The translations under genes were made by a program, and so were the position numbers. Of a stretch of DNA of 64,000 nt, positions 41,367-49,693 are shown piece after piece (the stretch's first letter is position 1; the number at the start of each line of letters is the position of its first letter). The notes beneath the pieces are model-generated. The model searched no databases and was not told the DNA's origin. It was given only the letters and a program-made list of their open reading frames with translations. Source of the stretch: Indolivaga macrotermitis (lineage in GTDB: Bacteria; Bacteroidota; Bacteroidia; Bacteroidales; Dysgonomonadaceae). The stretch covers positions 1-64,000 of the forward strand of contig NZ_FQUC01000002.1 in NCBI RefSeq assembly GCF_900128985.1. Reading direction: 5' to 3'.

Positions 41367-42398
41367 ATGAATACAATCATTGGTCTGATTATAATAGCAA
41401 TAGGCAGTTTTGGTCAATCCAGTTCATATGTGCCTATTAATAAAATAAAAAATTGGTCATGGGAATGTTTTTGGTTAGTTCAAGGGGTATTCGCATGGCT
41501 TTTATTCCCCTTTTTAGGTGCTTTACTCGGGGTTCCCGAAGGTAGTAGTCCATTTGAGTTATGGAGTTCAGGAGGAGCAGTCAAATCTGTTTTATTTGGA
41601 GTCCTATGGGGGGTAGGCGGCCTGACTTTTGGTTTGAGTATGCGGTATCTTGGAGTAGCTCTTGGACAAAGTATTGCTCTTGGAACCTGTGCTGCATTTG
41701 GTACATTATTCCCGGCTCTGTTAGTAGGGAAAGATTTATTCCATGGAGAAGGACTAATGTTGCTAATAGGAGTATGCATCACGCTTACAGGTATATCCAT
41801 TATCGGCTATGCGGGAAGCCTACGTTCAAAGAATATGACTGATGCGGAAAAGAAAGCAGCAGTTAAAGATTTTGCCTTGACAAAAGGTCTTTTAGTAGCT
41901 CTTTTAGCTGGAGTAATGAGTGCATGTTTTGCCCTTGGCTTAGAAGCAGGAACTCCGGTAAAGGAGGCGGCAGTTTTGGGAGGAGTAAAATCTCTCTATG
42001 CAGGGTTGCCGGTTATTTTTCTGATTACTTTAGGTGGTTTCATAACAAATGCGGTTTATTGTATTCAGCAGAATATAAAGAATAAGACAGGTAAAGATTA
42101 TTTTTCAGTATCAAAAAGAGTATTAGTAAGTAATATTCTATTTTGTGCCCTTGCCGGTGTATTATGGTATTCACAATTCTTCGGGCTTGAAATGGGTAAA
42201 AGCTTTTTGTCTGAAAGCCCTGTTTTACTCGCATTCTCATGGAGCATACTAATGTCCTTAAATGTATTATTTAGCAATATTTGGGGTATTATTCTAAAGG
42301 AGTGGAAAGGAGTAAATAAATCAACAATTGCTATTCTTATAGTAGGATTAGGTGTTCTTATATCTTCAATTATTGTAGTGGCAATATCACAGAATTAG
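41367..42398 (+). CDS. rhaT: L-rhamnose/proton symporter
   Basis: A 343-residue inner-membrane sugar transporter of the RhaT family (drug/metabolite transporter fold) with about ten hydrophobic helices. Family stretches seen: FGQSSSYVPINKIKNWSWECFW near the N-terminus, GVLWGVGGLTFGLSMRYLGVALGQSIALGTCAAFGTLFPAL, VMSACFALGLEAG, and GVLWYSQFFGLEMGKS. It brings L-rhamnose released in the periplasm by the GH78 enzymes into the cytoplasm. Third gene of the rha operon, 22 bases before rhaD. Confidence 0.94.
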   Translation: MNTIIGLIIIAIGSFGQSSSYVPINKIKNWSWECFWLVQGVFAWLLFPFLGALLGVPEGSSPFELWSSGGAVKSVLFGVLWGVGGLTFGLSMRYLGVALGQSIALGTCAAFGTLFPALLVGKDLFHGEGLMLLIGVCITLTGISIIGYAGSLRSKNMTDAEKKAAVKDFALTKGLLVALLAGVMSACFALGLEAGTPVKEAAVLGGVKSLYAGLPVIFLITLGGFITNAVYCIQQNIKNKTGKDYFSVSKRVLVSNILFCALAGVLWYSQFFGLEMGKSFLSESPVLLAFSWSILMSLNVLFSNIWGIILKEWKGVNKSTIAILIVGLGVLISSIIVVAISQN

Positions 42399-42420
42399 TA
42401 AAAAAAATATAAATAAAAAT

Positions 42421-43230
42421 ATGAAATCAATATTAGATAGTCGTCCTAAATTAGCTAAAAGAATAAATGAAGTTGCAGAAGTTGCTGGTTATCTTTGGCA
42501 AAAAGGATGGGCAGAGCGTAATGGTGGAAATATCACTATTAATATTACAGATATAGTAGATGATGAAATAAAATTAATGAAGCCTATAAGTGAGGTAATG
42601 CAGATAGGCAAACCTTTACCTTACCTAAAAGGTTGCTATTTCTTTTGTAAAGGAACAAACAGACGTATGCGTGACCTGGCCCGTTGGCCAATGGAAAACG
42701 GTTCAATAATCCGTATATTGGATGACTGCGCTAGCTATGTGATTATTGCTGATAATCCGGTTAAACCAACATCAGAATTGCCGTCACATTTATCAATGCA
42801 TAATTACCAGATAGAAATTGGTTCGGGATACAAAGCTGCTCTACATACACACCCAATTGATCTGATTGCAATGACTCACAATCCGGATTTTCTCAAAAAA
42901 GATAAGCTGACATATCTTCTTTGGAGTATGATACCTGAGACACGGGCATTTTGTCCAAAAGGGCTGGGTATAATTCCTTATAAGATGCCAAGCTCTATTG
43001 AGCTGGCTGATGCTACAGTGGAAATGCTGAAAGATTATGATGTGGTGATGTGGGAAAAACACGGAGTTTGTTCGGTTAGTGAAAATATTATGGAAGCTTT
43101 CGATATGGTAGACACGCTTTCTAAATCTGCACAAATATATTTAACAGCAAAATCAATGGGATTTGAACCTGAAGGAACTTCTATGAAAGACATGGAAGCA
43201 TTGAAGATCGCATTCAACTTGCCTAAGTAA
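42421..43230 (+). CDS. rhaD: Rhamnulose-1-phosphate aldolase
   Basis: Class II zinc aldolase splitting L-rhamnulose-1-phosphate into DHAP and L-lactaldehyde. The 269 residues show the ligands H142 and H144 in ALHTHPIDLIAMTH and H214 in MWEKHGVCS, matching the E. coli enzyme's spacing, and GNITINITD near the N-terminus for phosphate binding. Last gene of the rha operon and last gene of the carbohydrate block. The lactaldehyde product would go to the FucO-type reductase at 33,262. Confidence 0.94.
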   Translation: MKSILDSRPKLAKRINEVAEVAGYLWQKGWAERNGGNITINITDIVDDEIKLMKPISEVMQIGKPLPYLKGCYFFCKGTNRRMRDLARWPMENGSIIRILDDCASYVIIADNPVKPTSELPSHLSMHNYQIEIGSGYKAALHTHPIDLIAMTHNPDFLKKDKLTYLLWSMIPETRAFCPKGLGIIPYKMPSSIELADATVEMLKDYDVVMWEKHGVCSVSENIMEAFDMVDTLSKSAQIYLTAKSMGFEPEGTSMKDMEALKIAFNLPK

Positions 43231-43555
43231 GAGGCATTGAAAGCCTTATAATATTTTCACTGCTATCTTACAAATAGTAATGAAATGAATATTCGCAACA
43301 GACATTAATCTCTAGCATGAATATTCATTGTATTAAAAATTTATTGCTGTATACTTTTCAATATCTAAATTTTATTCTCACTATTATTACATACATTCAT
43401 ATGTAATAATAGTGAGATAGTTCCAATGAATATATTAATGAAATTATAACTAATAAAAACACATTGACTTTACTTAAACAGAATCTATTAAAAGAGTTCG
43501 CAGAAGAGCTTTATCTAGTTTAATAATTTTATTGTTTATCTAAAAATGTGTATTT
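43231..43555. other. Cargo/backbone junction region between rhaD and rteC
   Basis: AT-rich, no convincing frame. It holds a perfect 17-bp hairpin (43,377-43,416, listed separately) and a repeated octamer GAATATTC (43,279 and 43,321 areas). No target-site duplication matching the traG-side junction (946-1127) is visible. Confidence 0.55.
43377..43416. terminator. Perfect 17-bp stem-loop at the PUL/backbone junction
   Basis: CTCACTATTATTACATA (43377-43393) pairs perfectly with its complement (43400-43416) around a 6-base loop. There is no T run, so it may be a palindromic protein site or the 3' end structure of the rha mRNA. It is the longest perfect stem in the right half of the window. Confidence 0.6.
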
Positions 43556-44437
43556 ATGGAACAATTTGTAAAAAAATTACACGAAGAAGTAGTGTCTTAT
43601 CTACAGGGAATCGACAATCAGGCAGAAGACAATCTGGCAAAAGCAAAAAAGGGAATCCTTATTTTGGAAGATGTATTCCATAGGCTGAAATCATTTATTG
43701 TTGAAGGTTATGAATTTAAGAGTAAGGAAGAGGAAATAAAGTTTTTTAAAGAACATAAACCAAAACTATTTTGTAACCTCATTTTTTATCGGAAGATTTA
43801 TAACCTTGAGATGCATCGTCCAACAGGAGGAGGCATAATTCAACAAGACTATTTCAGGAAAGAACTAGATCATATTAATGATTATTTCCATAAGAACTTG
43901 GATTTTTATCATTATTACCGTTCAGACAATACCTTTATGGATGAAATATTCTTTTTAAGAGGGCAAAACACTGAGATTCTATTACACTTGGAGACATTTT
44001 ATTTTGAAAGAGATCCATTGTTCTCAACCAACTGTGATTTTAAGATAGCCAAAATATTAGCGAACAATATGTTAGAATCTTACATAAGGGATGAGATTGA
44101 AAAACTTGAAAACAAAGATTATGAATTGAAAAATTATTTTCAACCAAAAACAAAAATAACATGGACCGGAACCAAAGCTGAACTAATTGAATTGATTTAT
44201 GCATTAATTGAAGTAAAAGTTTTCAATCATGGTAGAGCTTCACTAAAAGAAGTTGTTTGCTACTTTGAAAATATTTTCAATATCGAACTGGGAGCAAACC
44301 CCTCACGAACTTTTATCGAACTTTACATCAGAAAGATACAAACAGCTTTTATTAATAAACTACAAACTCTATTACTCAATAAGATGGAAAAAGAAAATAG
44401 ATTAAAGAAAAATAAGAATGAAAAAGTGATTATATAA
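43556..44437 (+). CDS. rteC: RteC, conjugative-element excision regulator
   Basis: A 293-residue RteC-family protein. In CTnDOT, RteC is the activator that turns on the excision operon. The family pattern is present: YEFKSKEEEIKFFKEHKPKLFCNLIFYRKIYNLE near the N-terminus, LDFYHYYRSDNTFMDEIFFLRG in the middle, and a C-terminal winged-helix-like region (WTGTKAELIELIYALIEVKVFNHG ... ANPSRTFIELYIRKIQT). It is followed by a nested RNA-like stem and then the Xis-like HTH gene that starts the excision/mobilisation block. The RteA-RteB two-component pair and tetQ that usually accompany rteC in CTnDOT are absent from this window; the PUL occupies the space between traG and rteC. Confidence 0.92.
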   Translation: MEQFVKKLHEEVVSYLQGIDNQAEDNLAKAKKGILILEDVFHRLKSFIVEGYEFKSKEEEIKFFKEHKPKLFCNLIFYRKIYNLEMHRPTGGGIIQQDYFRKELDHINDYFHKNLDFYHYYRSDNTFMDEIFFLRGQNTEILLHLETFYFERDPLFSTNCDFKIAKILANNMLESYIRDEIEKLENKDYELKNYFQPKTKITWTGTKAELIELIYALIEVKVFNHGRASLKEVVCYFENIFNIELGANPSRTFIELYIRKIQTAFINKLQTLLLNKMEKENRLKKNKNEKVII

Positions 44438-44840
44438 TAAAACAATAATATTATAATCAGAATTTAAGTTTTCGCTTCATCTCTTATAAACAAAAAACTG
44501 GTAATTTTTTCGATAACAAACAGAGAGATAAACGAAAGTCTACTGCTTTTATGTAGCGTGGATAATCGTTTTTCCGTTTGTAGGTATACCAGTACCTTTG
44601 TTTGGAAAATATGAGATATCCACGCTATTCATAATATAACCTATAACTCAAACTCACAAGCACACTTATAACAACCCAAGCAGTTCTTTCCAAAAACAGT
44701 TTTTTTCCATAAAACACACTTTATAATATCCTAATATTAAGAATATTGCAAATTATTTAAAAAAATAGTTACCCCAACTTGTGAATACGCCTTTATCTAA
44801 TTATGGAACTTTGCCCTGTCTTAAACAAAGAAGTATCCAT
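44438..44840. other. Intergenic region downstream of rteC
   Basis: Contains the nested stem described at 44,554-44,627 and a TAnnTTTG box, TACCTTTG (44,593-44,600), inside its loop. The rest (44,628-44,840) is AT-rich without clear signals. An in-frame ATG at 44,781 could lengthen the next gene by 20 residues but the family-like sequence starts at 44,841. Confidence 0.5.
44554..44627 (+). ncRNA. Nested stem-loop after rteC, RteR-like position
   Basis: Three co-linear stems nest: TAGCGTGGATA with TATCCACGCTA (44554-44564/44617-44627, 11 bp perfect), TTTTCC with GGAAAA, and GGTA with TACC at the tip. In CTnDOT a small RNA, RteR, is encoded just downstream of rteC and lowers tra transcripts. 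Position and structure fit, but sequence identity to RteR was not checked. Alternatively it is the operator/promoter of the excision operon, since a TACCTTTG box lies within it. Confidence 0.5.
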
Positions 44841-45143
44841 ATGGAAATAAACGATAGCAAATTCGATAAAAACATGGAGCATCTCCATAAACGTTTCGAA
44901 GAAATACTAAAGCTTCTCAAAGCAAAGAACAGACTCAACGGTGAAACCATCTTAGATAATCAGGATTTATGTATAATGCTGAACCTTACTCCCCGGAGCC
45001 TGCAACGTTACCGTTCCGACGGAGAGTTGCCATTTATCCGTGTTGGAGGAAAACCATTCTATTATGAATCCGATGTATTTAAATTTCTCAAAGCAAGAAA
45101 ACAAAATCCGTTACCCGGTGAAGAAAATACCGTTGACGTGTAA
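44841..45143 (+). CDS. Xis-like helix-turn-helix protein
   Basis: A 100-residue DNA-binding protein. An N-terminal helix pair (FDKNMEHLHKRFEEILKLLKA, coiled-coil prone) leads to a MerR/excisionase-type HTH_17 domain (LDNQDLCIMLNLTPRSLQRYRSDGELPFIRVGGKPFYYESDVFKFL). This is the form of the Xis2c/Xis2d recombination directionality factors of CTnDOT, which help the integrase excise the element and activate tra/mob. Here it precedes the DUF4099/DUF3945 gene and topB, the same order as xis2d-orf3-exc in CTnDOT, and it follows rteC. Start chosen at MEINDSKF. A terminator follows at 45,198. Confidence 0.82.
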   Translation: MEINDSKFDKNMEHLHKRFEEILKLLKAKNRLNGETILDNQDLCIMLNLTPRSLQRYRSDGELPFIRVGGKPFYYESDVFKFLKARKQNPLPGEENTVDV

Positions 45144-45515
45144 TTTTCTTATACATATACAAATACTTTTTAGATTAAAGCCAACTTGATTTTGAAGACA
45201 CTTTGCTGTGATAGCAAGGTGTTTTTTTATCCTCCTTTTATAAAAATGCGACATGGTCGGACAAAGACTTCCTCTGATATATTTATTGATTATCAGCCCA
45301 TTATTTAATAATATATTCGTCACCGAAATAATTATCCCGCCTGAAATTTTTCAGGATTTATTTCAATAAGCTAGAGAGGCCGCCTATTCGTAGCCTTTGT
45401 ATTAACAAAACGGTCTGCGACCGCTAATTATCCAATGTTTTGAACAGCGAGAGCAGAGTCAAACTCTGTTTGAACTATGCCGAGTCGTGAGAAACATCTT
45501 ATTTAATTAAAAATT
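45144..45515. other. Long leader between the Xis-like gene and the DUF3945 gene
   Basis: Holds the terminator at 45,198, a C/G-richer stretch, the motif CTAATTATCCA (45,424-45,434) that recurs before topB and before the DUF1896 gene, and a small hairpin CAGAGT/ACTCTG (45,454-45,468). No coding frame is evident. Confidence 0.55.
45198..45228 (+). terminator. Intrinsic terminator after the Xis-like gene
   Basis: ACACTTTGCT (45198-45207) pairs with AGCAAGGTGT (45213-45222; one G.U), loop GTGAT, followed by seven T. Typical factor-independent terminator. Confidence 0.88.
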
Positions 45516-46910
45516 ATGAATGAAACATTGAAAGACCAAGATGTTCTGCTGGTCACAGAAAAGGACGGCAATAAACTAAGTGCCGTTACAGGTATCAACG
45601 AAGACGGCACACCCAAAACCGTTAAACCCGAACAGAAAAACGAACCCGATTTTCTAAAGATCGATAAGAATAGCGATGCTTTGGAAAACTTCATGTCCAA
45701 CTTCCTGCGCCAATGTAAAGACCCGACACACTTTAATTTCTTTAAAGTGCCTGCTGACCAAGTGGAGAATATTACTCCAGTATTACAGGAAATGCTCAAA
45801 AACCCGGAGAACCCATCCAATAAAGAAATGTTGGATATGCATCGTGTATTACCCGAAGAATTCTCCAAGAAACAGTATCAGGCCATTGACGAATCCCGTA
45901 TCGACTGGGCGCAATTTGAAAAGCTGGGAGTTACTAAAGAAATACTTGAACAAACAAAGAGTCTTGACAAAATGCTCAACTGGCAAAAATCTCCCGGCTT
46001 AATACCTATAAAAGTTGAAATTGATGGTATGACTATCCGCACCGATGCCCGCCTTTCACTTAGAGAAACACCCGAAGGAAACCTTACATTAGCTATCCAT
46101 GCACTACGCAAAGAACCTGAATTAGACCGCCTATTTTATGGTACACGGTTAAATGAGGATGATAAGCAAAATCTTCGTCAGACAGGTCATGCAGGACGAT
46201 TAGTTGAAATAGAACCTGTAAAAGGAGAAAAGATGAACGCTTTTGTCTCCATTGACAAACTAACCAATGAACTGGTTGCTGTCCGGGCTGATAAGATAAG
46301 GATACCCAACGAAGTAAAAGGTATCAAATTGGATGATACACAGAAGAAAGATTTGGCAGAGGGAAAAGCCATCTATCTCGAAGGTATGACCTCCAAAAAC
46401 GGAAAAGAATTCAATGCCACAGTTCAAATCAATGCAGACCGAAGAGGGTTGGAATTCAAATTCGACAATGCCAATAAGTTGTCACAGACACAGCAACAGA
46501 CAGCAAAACAAGCTCCACTGGAAACCCGGCAAGCCCAACAGTTTCGCATTCCGTCAAAGCTTTTAGGTGCAGAACTATCCGAAAAACAGCAAGGCGACCT
46601 CAAAGACGGAAAGACAATCTATGTATCGGGCATGATTGACAAAAAAGGAGAGCCATTCAATGCCTATATCAAAGTCAATACGGAAAAAGAAAAACTCGAC
46701 TTCTTCAAATGGAATCCCGATAAAGCTCAAAAGGCTACTCCCGACAATAACAGTAAAACACAGGTTGCCGTCAATTCAGAAGGTAAGACCAATGAAGCTA
46801 CCAAAAAGAATGAAGAGCCGCTCAAACAGGGACAGACACAGCCCACAGAGAAGCAACAGGAACAACAAGCGAAGAAAGAACTAACCAAACCTAAAGGAAT
46901 AAAGATGTAA
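45516..46910 (+). CDS. DUF4099/DUF3945 conjugative-element protein (Orf3-like)
   Basis: A 464-residue cytoplasmic protein of unknown biochemical role that accompanies topoisomerase III in Bacteroidetes conjugative elements. Residues about 100-175 match DUF4099 (IDWAQFEKLGVTKEILEQTKSLDKMLNW, GLIPIKVEIDGMTIRTDARLSL). Two DUF3945 repeats follow: residues about 265-325 (RIPNEVKGIKLDDTQKKDL ... NATVQINADRRGLEF) and about 345-405 (RIPSKLLGAELSEKQQGDL ... NAYIKVNTEKEKLDFF). The C-terminal 60 residues are low-complexity, rich in Gln, Lys and Asn. It lies 53 bases before topB, in the xis-orf3-exc order of CTnDOT. Confidence 0.85.
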   Translation: MNETLKDQDVLLVTEKDGNKLSAVTGINEDGTPKTVKPEQKNEPDFLKIDKNSDALENFMSNFLRQCKDPTHFNFFKVPADQVENITPVLQEMLKNPENPSNKEMLDMHRVLPEEFSKKQYQAIDESRIDWAQFEKLGVTKEILEQTKSLDKMLNWQKSPGLIPIKVEIDGMTIRTDARLSLRETPEGNLTLAIHALRKEPELDRLFYGTRLNEDDKQNLRQTGHAGRLVEIEPVKGEKMNAFVSIDKLTNELVAVRADKIRIPNEVKGIKLDDTQKKDLAEGKAIYLEGMTSKNGKEFNATVQINADRRGLEFKFDNANKLSQTQQQTAKQAPLETRQAQQFRIPSKLLGAELSEKQQGDLKDGKTIYVSGMIDKKGEPFNAYIKVNTEKEKLDFFKWNPDKAQKATPDNNSKTQVAVNSEGKTNEATKKNEEPLKQGQTQPTEKQQEQQAKKELTKPKGIKM

Positions 46911-46963
46911 TTCCTTATTCATCACTAATTATCCATTTATCCAACATTAAATAACCAACAAAT

Positions 46964-49063
46964 ATGAAAATTGCCATTATAGCAGAAAAACCTTCGGTCG
47001 CGAGAGAAATAGCCGCTATTGTCGGAGCCACAGATAAAAAAGACGGATACCTGAGCGGTAACAACTATTATGTAACATGGGCATTAGGTCATCTGGTCGG
47101 ACTCGCTATGCCGGAAGAATACGGTATAAGCGGCTTCTCCAAAGAACATCTGCCTATTACTCCCCAATCATTCAAGCTGATTCCCCGCCAGATAAAAACA
47201 GGCAAAGGTTATAAAGCCGACACCGGAGCCTTGAAGCAATTGAAAGTGATTGAATCGGTATTTAACAAATGTGACAGGATTATTGTTGCTACCGATGCCG
47301 GACGTGAAGGAGAACTTATATTCCGCTATATTTATAATTATATCGGTTGTACCAAACCTTTCGACCGCTTATGGATAAGTAGCCTGACGGATAAGGCAAT
47401 CAAAGAGGGATTGGAGAATCTGAAAGACGGATCGGAATACGACAGGTTGTATTATGCAGCACAGGCACGCAGTGAAGCCGACTGGCTTGTGGGTATCAAT
47501 GCCACTCAGGCGTTAAGTATAGCAGCCGGACGTGGAATATTCTCATTAGGACGGGTACAAACTCCCACTTTATCAATGGTGTGCTTCCGTTATCTGGAAC
47601 ATATAAACTTTGTTCCGACCCCATATTGGGAACTTCTATTGGATACATCGTCCGGCCCACAGGAATTTTCAGCTACAACCAAAGAGCGTATTCCTTCCCG
47701 CAGTATTGCCAAAGAACTGTTTGAAAAGCAGAGGCAACAGAGGACTGTCATTGTACAAAGTGTAGAAAAAAAGGAAGTATCCCAGGAGCCACCTTTGCTG
47801 TATGACCTGACCACCTTGCAAAAAGAAGCCAATAGTAAATATAGTTTCTCTGCCGAGAAAACATTATCCATCGCTCAAAAGCTGTACGAATCAAAATTTA
47901 TTACTTATCCCCGTACAGGAAGCCGCTATATTTCCGATGATATATTCAATGAAATACCGGAGTTAATAGCCAAATTGTCCAAATACAACATATTCGCTTC
48001 TTATACTGGAAAGATGGCGGACATAAACCTGAATATCCGTCCGGTAGACAATAAGAAGGTTACAGACCACCATGCCTTACTGATTACCGGAAATATTCCT
48101 GAAAAGATAGGATACGATGAACGCAAACTCTATGATATGATAGCCGGACGGATGCTCGAAGCTTTCTCTGACAAATGTATCAAAGACCAGACTACCGTTT
48201 TGCTGAATTGTGCGGATGTCCTTTATGAGGCTAAAGGCTCTGTAATGAAAGTTGCCGGATGGCGGGAAGTTTTTAATGAAAAGGAAGAAGGCAAAGAAAA
48301 CAATAAAAACTTACCTATCCTGACAGAAGGTGGGGAGTTATCTGTAAGCAGGGTGCAATTATTGGAAAAACTAACGAAAGCTAAACCGCTCCATACTGAA
48401 GCATCTCTTTTGGCCGCAATGGAAACAGCAGGCAAGGAACTATCTGATGAAGAACAACGCTCGGCATTGAAAGACTGCGGAATTGGTACGCCTGCTACCC
48501 GTGCTTCTATTATCGAAACGCTGTTCTCCCGGGATTATATGTTCAGGGAGAAGAAATCCCTTATCCCGACTGAAAAGGGACTGGCAGTATATAATGCAGT
48601 TAAAGATAAACGAATTGCTGATGTCGAGATGACAGGTATGTGGGAGCAGACATTTGCCAAGATAGAAAGGGGTGATGCTGAAGCAGAGAACTTCAAAAAA
48701 GGTATTGAAGTTTATGCCGGACAAATCACCGATGAACTATTGAATACAGAGTTGGCTCTTCCTCAAAAAGAAGTGGCTTTTTGCCCTAAATGCAACAAGG
48801 AAGCCATCTTCTATCCTAAAGTCGTCAAATGCTCTGATGCAGGCTGCGGGTTAATGCTCTTTACATCACTTGCGGGAAAGACATTGCCGGAAGATATTAT
48901 TCGTGTGCTTTTGTTAGGCAAGCAAACTCCATTAGTAAAAGGCTTTAAAAGTAAGGCAGGAAAATTCTTCGATGCAGCTCTGACCCTGGACGAAGAATAT
49001 AAGATCAAATTCATTTTTGATAACAATTCAAACAAAGGGAATAGATCTAAGAAAAAGCAGTAG
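46964..49063 (+). CDS. topB: DNA topoisomerase III (Exc-like)
   Basis: A 699-residue type IA topoisomerase that relaxes and decatenates DNA through a 5'-phosphotyrosine. The Toprim domain begins IAIIAEKPSVAREIAAIVGA, with the acidic DAGREGE motif at residues 111-117. The catalytic tyrosine is Y315 in FITYPRTGSRYIS. The C-terminal part carries DCGIGTPATRASIIETL and a small zinc-ribbon-like cysteine cluster (CPKCNKE, CSDAGCG). In CTnDOT the equivalent, exc, is tied to excision but its topoisomerase activity is not strictly needed. It sits in the excision block, followed by a 10-bp hairpin at 49,091. Confidence 0.94.
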   Translation: MKIAIIAEKPSVAREIAAIVGATDKKDGYLSGNNYYVTWALGHLVGLAMPEEYGISGFSKEHLPITPQSFKLIPRQIKTGKGYKADTGALKQLKVIESVFNKCDRIIVATDAGREGELIFRYIYNYIGCTKPFDRLWISSLTDKAIKEGLENLKDGSEYDRLYYAAQARSEADWLVGINATQALSIAAGRGIFSLGRVQTPTLSMVCFRYLEHINFVPTPYWELLLDTSSGPQEFSATTKERIPSRSIAKELFEKQRQQRTVIVQSVEKKEVSQEPPLLYDLTTLQKEANSKYSFSAEKTLSIAQKLYESKFITYPRTGSRYISDDIFNEIPELIAKLSKYNIFASYTGKMADINLNIRPVDNKKVTDHHALLITGNIPEKIGYDERKLYDMIAGRMLEAFSDKCIKDQTTVLLNCADVLYEAKGSVMKVAGWREVFNEKEEGKENNKNLPILTEGGELSVSRVQLLEKLTKAKPLHTEASLLAAMETAGKELSDEEQRSALKDCGIGTPATRASIIETLFSRDYMFREKKSLIPTEKGLAVYNAVKDKRIADVEMTGMWEQTFAKIERGDAEAENFKKGIEVYAGQITDELLNTELALPQKEVAFCPKCNKEAIFYPKVVKCSDAGCGLMLFTSLAGKTLPEDIIRVLLLGKQTPLVKGFKSKAGKFFDAALTLDEEYKIKFIFDNNSNKGNRSKKKQ

Positions 49064-49090
49064 TAAAAGTGACTGCGACCCAACGCAAAC

Positions 49091-49117
49091 GGCACTTGGG
49101 TATCCCTCCCAAGTGCC
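49091..49117 (+). terminator. GC-rich hairpin after topB
   Basis: GGCACTTGGG (49091-49100) and CCCAAGTGCC (49108-49117) form a perfect 10-bp stem with a 7-base loop. There is no T tract. The repeated CTAATTATCCA follows at 49,121-49,131. Confidence 0.65.
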
Positions 49118-49252
49118 TCACTAATTATCCAAATTATCCGGTCTAACCCGACCTGTCTCTCGACATATTATCAGAAAACACCTATGAATAATTTGAAGTA
49201 AGACAAAGGTAGGCTTTTCTGGGAAAGTATTTATCCACAAATCAAAAACATT

Positions 49253-49693
49253 ATGAAACAGAATAACAATCCAATGGAACTATCCTATTACAGACTAACC
49301 CTGCTTTCCTTTCTCAAAGAAAGCCATCCGCACCTGGCATCAGATAACAACTTCATTAAAAACAGAGCCGACGAAGCAGCCGAAGCCCATTCCAATGCAA
49401 TAAAGGAAGGGCTGCCACAAACTGAAGCCGAAGAACAGGCGAACCTCACTCTCTTCAGAGGACTTCTTTTTTCCAGACATGATACTATTATCAATGTTCT
49501 TTGGAATGAATTCTCTGATATTGTTCCTCAAAGTGAAGCAAAAGGCTATGCCGTCCGCGTCCTATCTCAATGCGAATTCCTGTTTCTGCAATACCCTCTA
49601 TCCGATGAGTTTGCCTATTCCTGCGAATATGACAAGCTCTATACAGAGTTAACAGGTTTCATCGACATCTGGCTGGAAGAAAATGAGCTATAA
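49253..49693 (+). CDS. DUF1896 family protein
   Basis: A 146-residue acidic, helix-rich protein with no catalytic motif that I can see ([82 protein letters not shown]). This matches the DUF1896 family, found in Bacteroidetes conjugative elements immediately before the large methylase-helicase. Its last 11 bases overlap the start of that gene, so the two are translationally coupled and probably act together. Function unknown. Confidence 0.85.
   Translation: MKQNNNPMELSYYRLTLLSFLKESHPHLASDNNFIKNRADEAAEAHSNAIKEGLPQTEAEEQANLTLFRGLLFSRHDTIINVLWNEFSDIVPQSEAKGYAVRVLSQCEFLFLQYPLSDEFAYSCEYDKLYTELTGFIDIWLEENEL

Noticed and set aside
41480-41842. Frames of 93-106 residues overlapping rhaT
   Set aside because: Alternative readings of a well-matched transporter gene, with no recognisable features.
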